DNA from: Melanopsichium pennsylvanicum | Taxonomy: Eukaryota; Basidiomycota; Ustilaginomycetes; Ustilaginales | NCBI GenBank assembly: GCA_900208305.1 | Contig: OAPG01000009.1 | Span: 124,001-188,000 of the forward strand | Length of the DNA: 64,000 nucleotides | Reading direction: 5' to 3' | Part shown: positions 1-9,943 of the stretch, in pieces | Numbering within the stretch: position 1 is the first letter of the stretch | Layout: every line of letters starts with the position of its first letter | Program-made: the position numbers and the translations under genes | Notes under the pieces: generated by a model | What the model saw: only the letters and a program-made list of their open reading frames with translations | Told to the model about the DNA's origin: nothing | Databases searched by the model: none

Positions 1-3000
1 TCGTTGAAGCCGTGGGCGCAGAGAAGGTCGAAGCAGAGGCTTTGGCGGCCGCAACCACAGCTTCGCACACTCCCTCCTATCCTTCTGAAATCGAAACATC
101 AGCACCGCTCGGCACCATAGGCGAGAGGGGAAATGCTCGTCCGAGCAAGCTGATGAACCACAACCTACCCACCCTTGACGATGGTATCAACAGTCAGCAT
201 CGAGACAGCAGATCTACCGTCGGCACCCGATCCAGCTTTGACGTCTCGTCTGCTGCCTCTTTCACTGCAGATAGCACTGCACCCAGCAGTGCCATGGGTG
301 CCAATCCGTCAAGTACCACTCATTCGGCCTCCAATTCCATCTCGGCAGGCCAGCAGGAACGAGGCATGTTGCAATCACAAAGCAGTAAGGATCTTCAAGA
401 GGCAATTCAGAAACTCAGCTCGGATGTCATGGCCAACCATCAATGCTTGGTGTCGTTCGCTCCCGTTCTGCAGTCCGATGAGTCGCGCATGCCGTCTACA
501 CCACTGTCGCACCCTTTCCCCCGTCAGAGCTCCTTCTCCTCGCTACAGAGTCTTGAGCAGTTGCCCTTCCCCAACACCAACGGATCAAGCGGATCAGGCT
601 ATCCTTACCAGCAATACCATCCGCAGCCCATCGGCACACCCGACTCGCACTCGTCTGCGTTCTTCGCAGGTCGTGTAGGGGGCGAGGCTCTTGGTGTCGG
701 CTTCCCCGGCCTCAACGCCAGCTCGCTTTCGCTTTCTTCGCTCAACCCGCAATCTGGCAGCCACATCGCTCAAGAAGTGGGTCTTGCAACAGGCCATTCG
801 CTACGATCGTCGCAGCCCAATGCCATCGGTGCATCACGTTCCAGCCTCAGCGGCGTCAGCAAGCCACCTCAGTATAATTTCCATCTCAGCGGAGGCTACC
901 AGCAGGTCATGAATGCTCGAGGCACCATCTTGCGTGAAAATCCATTCAAGTTGACGTCGTCCATCAAGGTGCCGCGCGCCGACATCTTTGATGCCGCTCC
1001 TGGCGCTTCGCCACCGGGCAAAGAGAGCGTCAAGGCGGACGTTCGTCGCAAGCTCGATGAAGTCCAGGCGGCGACAGGTGCCACCATCACTCTGAAGAGT
1101 GCCGAGGTGCGCGGTGCCGATCTAGGCTACGGCCTCGAGACGGAGCGTATCGTCGAGGTGCTCGTTTCAGGTCCCTTTGAGAGTGTCGAGCTCGCCCGCG
1201 TCAAGGTCCTTGTCATCTTTGACGAGCTTTCTGGACTTCAATCCGAGGTTTGTGAGATTGATTGTAAGTTGCACAACATCATCGGAGGTCGTAAGCGATG
1301 CGTCGTTCAAAAGATCGAGGAGGAGACCGGCACCAACATCTACTTGCCCAGCTCTTTCTTGGGCACGTTCGGCTCGGCGCTCGCCAGCCGTGCGAACGGC
1401 GTTGCGATTCACCAGAACCAGATTCACATCACAGGCGAGTTCTTTGGCGTTCAACGGGCGCGCGACATGCTCTTCCAAGTGTCGATGCACAAGAGCAAAG
1501 GCATCATTTCGCGCGATGCTGCCATATTGCCTCGGAAGCTGGATTGGATGCTTACCGAGCGCCTCGAGGAGCTGCGATCCATCATGATCGACAATGGCAC
1601 TTTTGTTGCATTTCCTCTGCTTGGCAGTCAGACCAGCTTGATCTCGGTTTTTGGTGACCACCGTGTCAATATCGAAAGAACCATTCGATCGATCATGCAG
1701 CTCGCCTGCCAGTTTTACGTCGCCTCGCTGTGGCTCTTGCCCGTCGGCTTCGATGTCTACATGCCCACCCAGCCGAACCTGAACCCAACACAGGTCGCAC
1801 CGGTACTCAAGCACGTTAGCAATGCCTCTGGCGCCGAAGTGGTCTTCAAGAGCAACTGCTTCGAGATTCACGGCCTCGAGACCGAGGTCCGCACTGCCGT
1901 ATCGGCATTGCTCGACTTGGATCTGATCAAGAGCTTCAACTTTGAAGTGCGTTTCCAGATCGAGCTGGCCAACGAGCACCGCGAGTTCATCTCGGGCAAG
2001 AAGAACGGAAAAGTCAACAAGGTTATGAAGCAATGCGGCGTTCGTATCAAGTTTGAGACATTTAACGACTACAACTTTTTGATCGATGTTTCTGGTAACG
2101 ATCGCAACGGTGTCTTGCAAGGTCTTGGCCTTCTCCAGGAAGAGCTGCCTGCCGAGATGTCGTTCCACGTGCCCGAAGCCTACCACAAGCGCATCATCGG
2201 TGTGGGCGGAAAAAACATTCAGCGCATCATGAAGAAGTTTGGTGTCTACGTCAAGTTCAGCAATGCCGAGGAGTTCGCCGCTCTCGGAGGGTATTTGGAC
2301 AACGAAGACAACGTCATCGCTCGAACACCAGCCAAGAACGCCGCCAACCTCGAGAATCTCAAGCTTTCCGTAATGGAACTGGTGAACCCCAAGGACAAGG
2401 ACTACATCAGCGAGACTGTCACCATCTCGCGCCGGTATCATCGCACCTTGCTTGGTGAGAAGGCCATCTTCATTCACGACATTGAGAGCAAGACCAGCTC
2501 GAGTGTCCGCTTCCCTGCACGCGAGTCATCCTCTGACTTGGTCACCATCTTTGGGCCCGAGTCGCAGATTCACATTGCTGCACAGATGCTGTTGGACCAC
2601 GTGCCGTTCGAAGCCGAGTTCCGCGCACCCAACTCCACCGAGCTTGCTCAGGCGATCCAGACTGCCGAATTTGCAGCGCTGACAGAGCAGCTCAAACGCG
2701 ATCTCAGCATCGCCGTGTCCCCCATCATCGAACAGCGTCGACCTGGTGGTGAAGCTGTGTTCAAACTTCGCCTGAACAGGAGCAACACCGACTTCCTTCC
2801 AACAGCCAAGGACGCGATCGAGGACTTCCTCATCAACCGCAACGCCAATATCTACGCCGCACCATCAAGAAACCGATCCGACTCATTTGCCTCGGCCTTC
2901 CCGCACTTTGCCAACAAGTTGATCTCGACTGCTGCCGCCGGCGAGTCGAGCGAATCGTTCCACACTGCAGCTGCTGCCGCCGCAGCAGCTGAACAGGCCC

Positions 3001-3911
3001 GTGTCAACGAACGTCGAGTGCGAGCTGCTGCTTCCACTCCGGACATCAAAGCGCTCTTCGACTCGCCAGCGCAACACATGCATGGTGGTCCCGGTTTTTC
3101 TTCTAGCAACGGCACCAGCGCTGCTACAGCTGCCAATTCGCCCATGATCACCTCTTCCCTCTACTCGTCTCCATACGGAAACGGCCGTGGATTTGGAAGC
3201 GACGTCTGGGGAGCCCCTACGCGTGCTTTCACCACCAGCACTACCAGCACCACAACACCTAGCCTGATCGGTCTGCCCCCTCCTGCGGTAGGCCTGCCCG
3301 GCGCAGGTCTGCCAAGCCCTGCTGGCCCGGGAACCATCGGCGCTAGCGTGCCCACCCCGTCTGGAGGCATTCAATTCCCTTCGCAACCTATGCACCATCA
3401 ACAGGGAGCGCCTCGTCTGTCTGATGACTTGCACATGAACCGCGGACTCGAGAACATGTCGATGGAAGACCGCGTCAAGGCGCTGCGTAAACCGCGCTCG
3501 TTCGCTCATCGTGCGCAGAGTCTGGATATCGGCGCCATGGCGGCTCAGCAAGCATCCCAGCATATTGGCGGAAGTATGAGCGTAGGACCATCTACGCCGT
3601 ATGGACTTGGGCCGATTGGTACAGGCGCACCAGGTTTGGGTACTCACTTCCCTGGTATGGGTGGGTCTCAGTCTAGCTTCAACGGAGGTGCTCCGCACCA
3701 CATGTACCATCCACCCACTCCGCGGCAACAGCACGCACAACAACAACAGCAGCAACAAAATTTCGGAGTGCCTCACCAACCGCAGCATCTGCATGCGAGC
3801 TCGGCCAGTATTTCAAGATTACCGCCTGGTCGAAATTCGCAGAACGCTGATCCGAATACCATGGATGAGGTGAGTCGGGTGCTGGCTCAACTTGCATTCG
3901 ATCGTACCTAG
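1..3911 (+). CDS. Multi-KH-domain RNA-binding protein (5' end cut by window edge)
   Basis: The frame is open from the first complete codon (position 3) to a TAG at 3909-3911, with no in-frame stop at the left edge. The gene therefore starts upstream, and the GTG near position 12 is not a real start. About 1,302 residues are visible. The N-terminal ~300 are Ser-rich and low complexity. The centre (roughly 330-890) carries a tandem series of KH-like units with GxxG-type loops: IIGGRKRC near 427, GKKNGK near 665, the classical IIGVGGKN near 733, and LLGEKA near 818. The C-terminus is Gly/Pro/Ser-rich with Ala and Gln runs. KH domains bind single-stranded RNA, so the protein probably regulates mRNA in the cytoplasm. 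The layout recalls Ustilago maydis Khd4, which binds AUACCC and affects hyphal morphology. That orthology is from memory and untested. KH identity is secure, Khd4 identity moderate. Confidence 0.85.
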   Translation, partial: VEAVGAEKVEAEALAAATTASHTPSYPSEIETSAPLGTIGERGNARPSKLMNHNLPTLDDGINSQHRDSRSTVGTRSSFDVSSAASFTADSTAPSSAMGANPSSTTHSASNSISAGQQERGMLQSQSSKDLQEAIQKLSSDVMANHQCLVSFAPVLQSDESRMPSTPLSHPFPRQSSFSSLQSLEQLPFPNTNGSSGSGYPYQQYHPQPIGTPDSHSSAFFAGRVGGEALGVGFPGLNASSLSLSSLNPQSGSHIAQEVGLATGHSLRSSQPNAIGASRSSLSGVSKPPQYNFHLSGGYQQVMNARGTILRENPFKLTSSIKVPRADIFDAAPGASPPGKESVKADVRRKLDEVQAATGATITLKSAEVRGADLGYGLETERIVEVLVSGPFESVELARVKVLVIFDELSGLQSEVCEIDCKLHNIIGGRKRCVVQKIEEETGTNIYLPSSFLGTFGSALASRANGVAIHQNQIHITGEFFGVQRARDMLFQVSMHKSKGIISRDAAILPRKLDWMLTERLEELRSIMIDNGTFVAFPLLGSQTSLISVFGDHRVNIERTIRSIMQLACQFYVASLWLLPVGFDVYMPTQPNLNPTQVAPVLKHVSNASGAEVVFKSNCFEIHGLETEVRTAVSALLDLDLIKSFNFEVRFQIELANEHREFISGKKNGKVNKVMKQCGVRIKFETFNDYNFLIDVSGNDRNGVLQGLGLLQEELPAEMSFHVPEAYHKRIIGVGGKNIQRIMKKFGVYVKFSNAEEFAALGGYLDNEDNVIARTPAKNAANLENLKLSVMELVNPKDKDYISETVTISRRYHRTLLGEKAIFIHDIESKTSSSVRFPARESSSDLVTIFGPESQIHIAAQMLLDHVPFEAEFRAPNSTELAQAIQTAEFAALTEQLKRDLSIAVSPIIEQRRPGGEAVFKLRLNRSNTDFLPTAKDAIEDFLINRNANIYAAPSRNRSDSFASAFPHFANKLISTAAAGESSESFHTAAAAAAAAEQARVNERRVRAAASTPDIKALFDSPAQHMHGGPGFSSSNGTSAATAANSPMITSSLYSSPYGNGRGFGSDVWGAPTRAFTTSTTSTTTPSLIGLPPPAVGLPGAGLPSPAGPGTIGASVPTPSGGIQFPSQPMHHQQGAPRLSDDLHMNRGLENMSMEDRVKALRKPRSFAHRAQSLDIGAMAAQQASQHIGGSMSVGPSTPYGLGPIGTGAPGLGTHFPGMGGSQSSFNGGAPHHMYHPPTPRQQHAQQQQQQQNFGVPHQPQHLHASSASISRLPPGRNSQNADPNTMDEVSRVLAQLAFDRT

Positions 3912-5194
3912 GCGCAATCTCTTTCCTTCTTTCTGCTCCTTGCCTCTATAATGAAAAGGTCTTTGTTTTCCTCCATTGTCACCGTGATTTGGTTTCTTTT
4001 TTCTACTCTTGGCCTATTTCGTCAGGAAAATCATGTACATGAGCCCAACACAGCTTTTGTCCGATACACGCAAACCCCATACATACCTCAGACATATGCA
4101 CGTTTCATATCCACATGATACAAGACTTATCAGTATCCGCTTGGATTGAGGCCAGAATCCGGCATTCAATCTCGCAATCTCCTTTTACTCGACACATACA
4201 ACAATGAACTCCCTCTACCCCTCTCTCTCCCTTTTCGCACTGCTACGAATCTTGTCATTCGCGGTTGCTGACCTTTTGTGTGTCAAAAAGACAAGACGTT
4301 GCCAGAGCCTCATTCCATTTGTACTCTGAAAACAGATATATTTAGGCTTTTCTTCTTTCATATGGGTTGTTTTCCCTTGTCGAATCATCTATATTGTCAT
4401 CTCCCACCGACTATTTGCCGATTGATTGATTGGCTGGTTGGCGTCGTCTTGTTGCAGTGTGTGTGTTTAGAGATGTTGAACGGAGGAAGGGGTCGAGGTA
4501 AGGTGGGTTTTACTGTATTTGTTTTGGGCGTGAACACAATTTTTGGCAATGTTTGTTAAACCGCGAGCAAGTAGCGTTGGTGGAGTTGGGTCTAATCTAA
4601 AGATGGGTTTTTTTTGGGGTCGGATCCGAATCTTTTGCTATGCGCAGGATCTAGAGAGAGAGAGTAAGAGAGAGAGAGAGAGAGAGAGAGAGCTGTGAGG
4701 AAGAAGCAAGCTTGTAAAAATTTCCCAAATGGAAACAAACCACAAGCTCAAGAGCATCTATTGCTGTTTCCCTTGGTCCGCCCTCCACCATCTTGACTTT
4801 TACCATAGGTCTCTTTGGCTGGCCCACTCCTTTTAGACCATTACACCAACAACAGCCGCAACCACTTTTTCGTCTCTAGCGTGCGGTGTAGTCATCCGAC
4901 GACAGACGTACTTTCAACCTTTAGAAGCGCAGCTGCGCAAGAAAAGGCAATAATTCCGTTACTTTTTTTCGGTTGGCAATCCGCCGCATTAAAGCATCCA
5001 TATTCAGTTTGTAAACCTTTTCACGGCAAACTTGTCCCCGCCCTTCTATCCGCTTGGTCCTGGCATCTCTGCCGAACGCAAACTCAGCCATACGACACTA
5101 TCACCTTCTCTCTCTCTCTCTTTCTTATACCAACTAATACCGCGGACATACCGAAAGCTCTGAACGAATTCAGCGTTTGCATTTCGCAACGACA
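3912..5194. other. Intergenic gap between KH gene and RPB5
   Basis: This 1.28 kb holds the 3' flank of the KH gene and the RPB5 promoter. I see a GA microsatellite at 4653-4692, a CT-rich tract just before RPB5 (about 5106-5124) and one TACTGTA heptamer at 4511-4517. Short ORFs here have no recognisable product. Confidence 0.6.
4653..4692. repeat. (AG)n microsatellite
   Basis: An almost uninterrupted AG dinucleotide run of about 40 bp with one interruption (GTAAG), lying in the RPB5 upstream region. Confidence 0.95.
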
Positions 5195-5821
5195 ATGGAG
5201 GACGATCGAGAAACCGTTCGTCTATGGCGAGTGAACCGTACGATTCACGAACTTGTACGGGATCGTGGATATCAAGTTGCTGACGATGAAATCAACATTG
5301 ATCTGGAAACGTTTAAATCCGAACATGCGCCTACTGGCGGATCAGTAGATCGTACCAAGCTCAACTTTTTCACCGAACATTCGCAATATTCGAATCAACG
5401 TCTGTTTGTTTTCTATTCGATGGAGCGTAATGTTGGAGTCAAGACGATGCGACAGTTTATTTCGATTATGGAAGAAAGAGATATTCAAAGGGGGATTATT
5501 ATTTGGGCTGATAAAATGACTTCGGCAGCGAGAAAGGTGATCGATGCAATGAGAGGCACTTTTCATTTAGAGGATTTTGAAGAAGCTTTTCTGTTGGTGA
5601 ATATCACTCATCATCATTTGGTACCAAAACATGAACCATTGTATCCAGAAGAGAAGAAGGAATTGTTGGCAAGGTACAGGTTAAAGGAAACTCAATTGCC
5701 AAGGATTCAACAGGCAGATCCAGTAGCTAGGTACTTTGGTTTACAGAGAGGTCAGGTGGTAAAGATCATTAGACCGTCCGAAACTAGTGGTCGTTACTGT
5801 AGTTATCGTATTTGCATGTAA
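5195..5821 (+). CDS. RPB5: RNA polymerase I/II/III common subunit RPABC1
   Basis: Encodes 208 residues, close to yeast (215) and human (210) Rpb5. The protein is shared by the three nuclear RNA polymerases. Its N-terminal half forms part of the lower jaw near incoming DNA, and its C-terminal half is the assembly fold shared with archaeal subunit H. The C-terminus shows the family signature: HHLVPKHE near the middle, DPVARYFGLQRGQVVKIIRPS, and the terminal SGRYCSYRICM. The start is the ATG at 5195 in context ACGACAATGG. An upstream in-frame TTG is not credible. No intron is needed. Third codon positions become visibly A/T-richer in the second half. Confidence 0.97.
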   Translation: MEDDRETVRLWRVNRTIHELVRDRGYQVADDEINIDLETFKSEHAPTGGSVDRTKLNFFTEHSQYSNQRLFVFYSMERNVGVKTMRQFISIMEERDIQRGIIIWADKMTSAARKVIDAMRGTFHLEDFEEAFLLVNITHHHLVPKHEPLYPEEKKELLARYRLKETQLPRIQQADPVARYFGLQRGQVVKIIRPSETSGRYCSYRICM

Positions 5822-6618
5822 GGACAAAAAAAAAAGAGGGATAGAAGGAAAGATCAAGGTAATATGGACACAAACAGGAAGAATCAAACGCTCGTTTCTG
5901 CTTTCGTTCCATGTGGTATGCAATCTTAACCCAATCTCGCTTTCCCTCAAACAACTGCCAACAAATCGGTGAATCTTGTCCGCTCTCTCATTCTCTGTTT
6001 CGGCTCGATTCGACTCACATACGGTATGTTGTTCCTCCCGCCCCCAATCCCTTGTAATACTACGTTCATTCTTCATTCCTGTTCAACCTAGAAACCGCGC
6101 TTGAAACAAAACCTGGCTTTGAGAGAGAGAGATAGATAGAAAGAGGTGGAAAGAGAGAAGGGCGGCGGGAGGTTATACACGTGGTGTGGTCATGCCTATT
6201 GAAGCTGGTAAAGATTTTAAGGGGACAAATGGAGTGATTGGTCAAACTGCACAGCTTTTGCATTTTTGAGTGACATGGGGTGTCTGAAGGTATGATGAAT
6301 ACGCGAGGAGCAAGTGGTTGCAAAGTAGGGAATGTACAGCACTGTAGTGTAAAAGCTACTGTAATTCACGTGCATTGATGTACTGTGTTGTATAGTGAGA
6401 GAGAGTGTGGGTTGGGCGTGGTTGGGATGGTGTTTGCTCACGCGTGCGTCCAAGTGTGTGTTGGTTACTATGAGAATTTTCGAACCCTGTTTTTGTCAGC
6501 GCACAAACCAACAGTATACCTTTGCCTTTCTTTCCCCCTAATCTCGTCATCACCTTGTTCTCAAGTACTCTTGCTTTGACTTGCTTACCTCAGTCAGACC
6601 AGTTGTTATCAATTCACG
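5822..6618. other. Intergenic gap between RPB5 and ERF4-like gene
   Basis: About 0.8 kb of A/T-rich sequence with a short GA run near 6122-6135 and a TACTGTA heptamer at 6357-6363. It should contain the RPB5 3' end and the promoter of the next gene. I see no further gene. Confidence 0.55.
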
Positions 6619-7686
6619 ATGACAAATACCGAAAAGTCAATCACAACCACAACCGCCACTACCATCCCAACCTCCAAAACTACAAGAATATCAACACCTT
6701 CTTTCGAAGCCCAAACAAACCATGTCAAACTCCATTCTTTAGGGAACGAACAAAATACTGCTGCTGCTACTAATGCTGCTGCTGCTGCATACCCACATCC
6801 CGTGAGCTCGTACTACTTCGGACCACCAGATAGTACGCGAACATTTGGAAGTGGTGTTACTGGAAAACCTGGTGTGACTTTCGCTAAAGAAATCGTTCGG
6901 TGAGTTTCCTCGTACTTTTTCTTCTTGGCCTAATTTTTACTGTTTTGATGAACCAACTCATCATGCTTCTTGACGAGCTGCACAAGTCTTGATCTGTTGA
7001 GTAGTGCAACTAGCGAGAGATGAAAGATCTTGTTCTCAGAAAGAGAATCGAAAACCATATACTGACGACCTATATTGAGTTGTCTTAATCTGTAGGATTG
7101 AACGAGACTATTCAGCAGGGGAACTACCCCAGTTTCATTCCAGTTTCCCACTCGAACTCGAGGACAGAGTAAGAACCTCTTCAATAAGAACCTATCCCTT
7201 TTATCCTTTCTTTGTCATCATGCTGAACACTAAAACACAAATTTGATCCCTCTTTTTTCTTTTTTTCTTTTTTTTTTTTTGGTGCAACAAACTAAGCAGA
7301 TCAGTCCAACCACACTGTCTGAAATCGTCAACGACATTAATCAACTCCTCATCGATGCACACAACCCAACACATACATGGATCGATAACATCGTTGCCAT
7401 CCTAACCTTTTATCTTTCGAGTATCATGTTGGGTACTCATTATAAAAAGGTAAGTCTCGTTCGCTCCCTTCATGTTTTGGCTTTTACTGTACTATGCTAG
7501 CGAACGCTAACCAAATGAAATTAAAATAAAAAAAAACAACGCTACGCTGGAATACATATACAGACCATCGAAAAGTTGAACAACTACATCGACAAAGTTA
7601 ACAAAGACTTGCTACATCCCGTAGGTCTGGCATTGGTGAATCCGGTCAAAACTGCATTCCTTTTCATAGAAGTCGAATACTACTAA
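6619..7686 (+). CDS. ERF4: ERF4/GOLGA7-type palmitoyltransferase accessory subunit, four exons
   Basis: Assembled from exons 6619-6899, 7096-7168, 7300-7449 and 7564-7686, giving 208 residues. All introns are GT-AG (donors GTGAGT, GTAAGA, GTAAGT; acceptors TAG, CAG, CAG) and phases close exactly. The first ~90 residues are Thr/Ala-rich low complexity. From about residue 94 the GOLGA7/ERF4 domain appears: RIERDYS then QFHSSFP and ELEDRI, a hydrophobic helix LTFYLSSIML followed by THYKK, and a PVGLALVNPV segment. This matches the human GCP16 pattern. Yeast Erf4 partners the DHHC enzyme Erf2 at the ER to palmitoylate Ras, so Ras modification is the likely role. No DHHC gene lies nearby. The start is the first ATG giving this frame; a different upstream start cannot be excluded. 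Confidence 0.88.
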
Positions 7687-8149
7687 AATCAGAGAGAAAA
7701 AAAAAAAAAAGAAAACACCCATTTCATCGTCCTAGCCTGAACCTTAGGCATGTTGAAGGCGTTAAAAGAGGTTGAAATCGTGTTCAACAACATATATACG
7801 TGTATGAATATACCCATTGTAATTGTATCTGCTTTGTGGTTTTTTATATAGCGCGATTTGTTGCTGTTGGCTTTGGTATTTAAGAGTTTAATATGATGTG
7901 GTCTGCTTTGGAGAAAGCGGAAGGGGGTTCGGCAAATTGTCCGGATTTTTCTTTTTTTACCACAGTAATTTTGAGAGGTAAAAGCAGTGTGTGGACCCTG
8001 AAAAATCCCTCGATCTTCCCTTCTTAATTTTTTACAAATATCGCATACGTTGTCATTCGTTTGGATCGTTGTTACCACGATATCTTGATCTCAGTGTACT
8101 TTACTGAACAAGATTTTCATTCGAAAACATATACGAATACATTGTCATC
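7687..8149. other. Intergenic gap upstream of SRR1-domain gene
   Basis: 463 bp, A/T-rich, beginning with an A-rich stretch just after the ERF4-like stop codon. I see nothing beyond 3' flank and promoter sequence. Confidence 0.5.
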
Positions 8150-9703
8150 ATGACAGAGTCCGAAATTCCGTTCGAAATTGTTCAAAGTCGCAAGAAACGC
8201 AATGCTCGCATCACAAAACCTCTTGATCAAACCTATTCTTCCACCATATCTGCTTCACAACCAACCGCTGCTACCACATGTACGAAAAGCTTCACCAATA
8301 CCAATGGTACTATCACAGGATATGTTTCTTCAGGCTTTACATATACTGCTCGAAAAGGAGGAAAAATGCGTAGAAATGCCAAATTCAGCACAGGATGCGT
8401 GTTGAATCAAGATCAAGAGAAGGAGAGAAGTATGACACGTGCTTTGGATACGATCGATATATTTGTTCGATACCTTGGATCGGAAATACAGCAGTACTCT
8501 TGGTCAAATGATAAATGTAGGCAAGAAAAGAGTGAGGATCAGAATGAGAGGATGGAGAGAAAGAATTCGTTTGCACAACGAATTCGTGATTGCTTACATT
8601 CGGTTTGGTCTCCTTCTTCATCAACCGATGCAGGTGTAAAATTTGAGGAGCAAATGGAGCAACTCGAATTGAAAAAGGACGAAGAGGGAAAAGGAGAGCA
8701 AAGTAGGAAGAGCGATTCGGAAAAGGAAAGGAACAAGTCTGAGGAGGAGGAGGAGGAGAAGAAGAAGAAGAAGAAGGGGAAGGCTGTTTTACCTCGTCGC
8801 ATTGTGTGTTTGGGTCTTGGTTCGCCTTCCTCATCACGCAGCGCACAGGTTCAATTGGCTTTGTTGCTCGTCATACGTTCCTATCTCTCCTTGTTGCATA
8901 CCGATAATAAATCTCGCATAAGGCCCACATGGACAAACTCGAATCAACATGACAATCTATCCTTACCATCATCGTCATCGTCATCATCAAATATCCCATC
9001 CTCTAACAGTCGCGCGCAACCAAATCATACAGACACCATCACCACCACCACCACCATTATCAGTAACAGTGGTAGCAATGTTGCATACCCAACACCACCA
9101 AAAACTGGATCTATCCGCTATGATATCGAATGTGTAGCCTACGATCCAATCTTTACCCAACTTGACGCAGACATTCTTTCCAAGTTCGACATCTTGACAC
9201 CTCATCACCAGCCCAACTCCAACCCTACCGCCGATGTGACTGATCAAGATGATCGAGTAACGCACTGGATCGAATCGTATTACACCTCCATTTCGACGAT
9301 TCCTACGCTGCTATATATGCCACATTGTGATCGAGATCTTTACGAACATGTTTTATCGCTCAATTACTCAACAAATCTCCATCCTACCTCGACCTCCTAT
9401 TTGAAACCATGGATGCATTTTGAAAGACGACTTATTTTGCTTAGTAACGTTTTACAAAACTATCGTGTTTTGAATACACATTTGGAAATGACTTGTCCAA
9501 TATTGAGTAGATTGATGGATGAATGGCAATTGGAACATTTACCTAATTGGACTTCTCAAAAACGGACGGAACTTGCAAAATCAACCAATAATGATTTCAG
9601 TAGTAATGATAAGAATGGTGGTAATGAAAATGTGGATGTAAATGAATTTTGCAGATTATGGGACAAAAATGCGTTAAGAGATCTCGCTTTTCACTGGCTT
9701 TAA
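8150..9703 (+). CDS. SRR1-domain protein (Ber1-like)
   Basis: A single ORF of 517 residues. The SRR1-like domain spans about 210-510 in typical order: a beta-strand plus glycine motif RIVCLGLGS near 215, then S..AQVQLALL, DPIFTQLD near 332, a proline/histidine segment YMPHCDRDLYE near 390, and LLSNVLQNY near 428. Plant SRR1 acts in light and clock signalling. Yeast Ber1 has been tied to microtubule-related phenotypes, and animal SRR1-like protein to heme regulation. The biochemical activity is not settled, so I assign only the family. The N-terminal ~210 residues are divergent, with an E/K-rich low-complexity insertion at about 190-212 encoded by a purine run near 8740-8780. Codon third positions are A/T-rich compared with the 0-4 kb gene. 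Confidence 0.82.
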   Translation: MTESEIPFEIVQSRKKRNARITKPLDQTYSSTISASQPTAATTCTKSFTNTNGTITGYVSSGFTYTARKGGKMRRNAKFSTGCVLNQDQEKERSMTRALDTIDIFVRYLGSEIQQYSWSNDKCRQEKSEDQNERMERKNSFAQRIRDCLHSVWSPSSSTDAGVKFEEQMEQLELKKDEEGKGEQSRKSDSEKERNKSEEEEEEKKKKKKGKAVLPRRIVCLGLGSPSSSRSAQVQLALLLVIRSYLSLLHTDNKSRIRPTWTNSNQHDNLSLPSSSSSSSNIPSSNSRAQPNHTDTITTTTTIISNSGSNVAYPTPPKTGSIRYDIECVAYDPIFTQLDADILSKFDILTPHHQPNSNPTADVTDQDDRVTHWIESYYTSISTIPTLLYMPHCDRDLYEHVLSLNYSTNLHPTSTSYLKPWMHFERRLILLSNVLQNYRVLNTHLEMTCPILSRLMDEWQLEHLPNWTSQKRTELAKSTNNDFSSNDKNGGNENVDVNEFCRLWDKNALRDLAFHWL

Positions 9704-9943
9704 TTAAAATTTCCTTTTGCTTTCAGAATGTATGTACCAAGGGAAAATTGGGTTCAGATGCGTTCCCAATAATAATCACCACAACCCAATTTTGGAACAC
9801 AGCTTTGTACCGGTTTGCATACTTTCTTTTGAACCTCTTCAATCATCCACTCACATGAGTTAAATGCCATTTTTTTCTTACAAGAAGGAAAGCACACGTA
9901 GGCTATACAAACTGAAATAAAAAAAAACATGAATCCACTTTGT

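Noticed and set aside
1167..2477. 436-codon minus-strand ORF inside the KH gene
   Set aside because: Fully antisense to well-supported KH coding sequence; high-GC3 coding DNA commonly leaves such open antisense frames. Its translation has no domain.
2883..3794. 303-codon minus-strand ORF over the KH gene 3' half
   Set aside because: Antisense shadow with Arg/Ser-rich, non-conserved-looking product.
4278..4559. 93-codon ORF between KH gene and RPB5
   Set aside because: No family feature; lies in the 3' flank of the KH gene.
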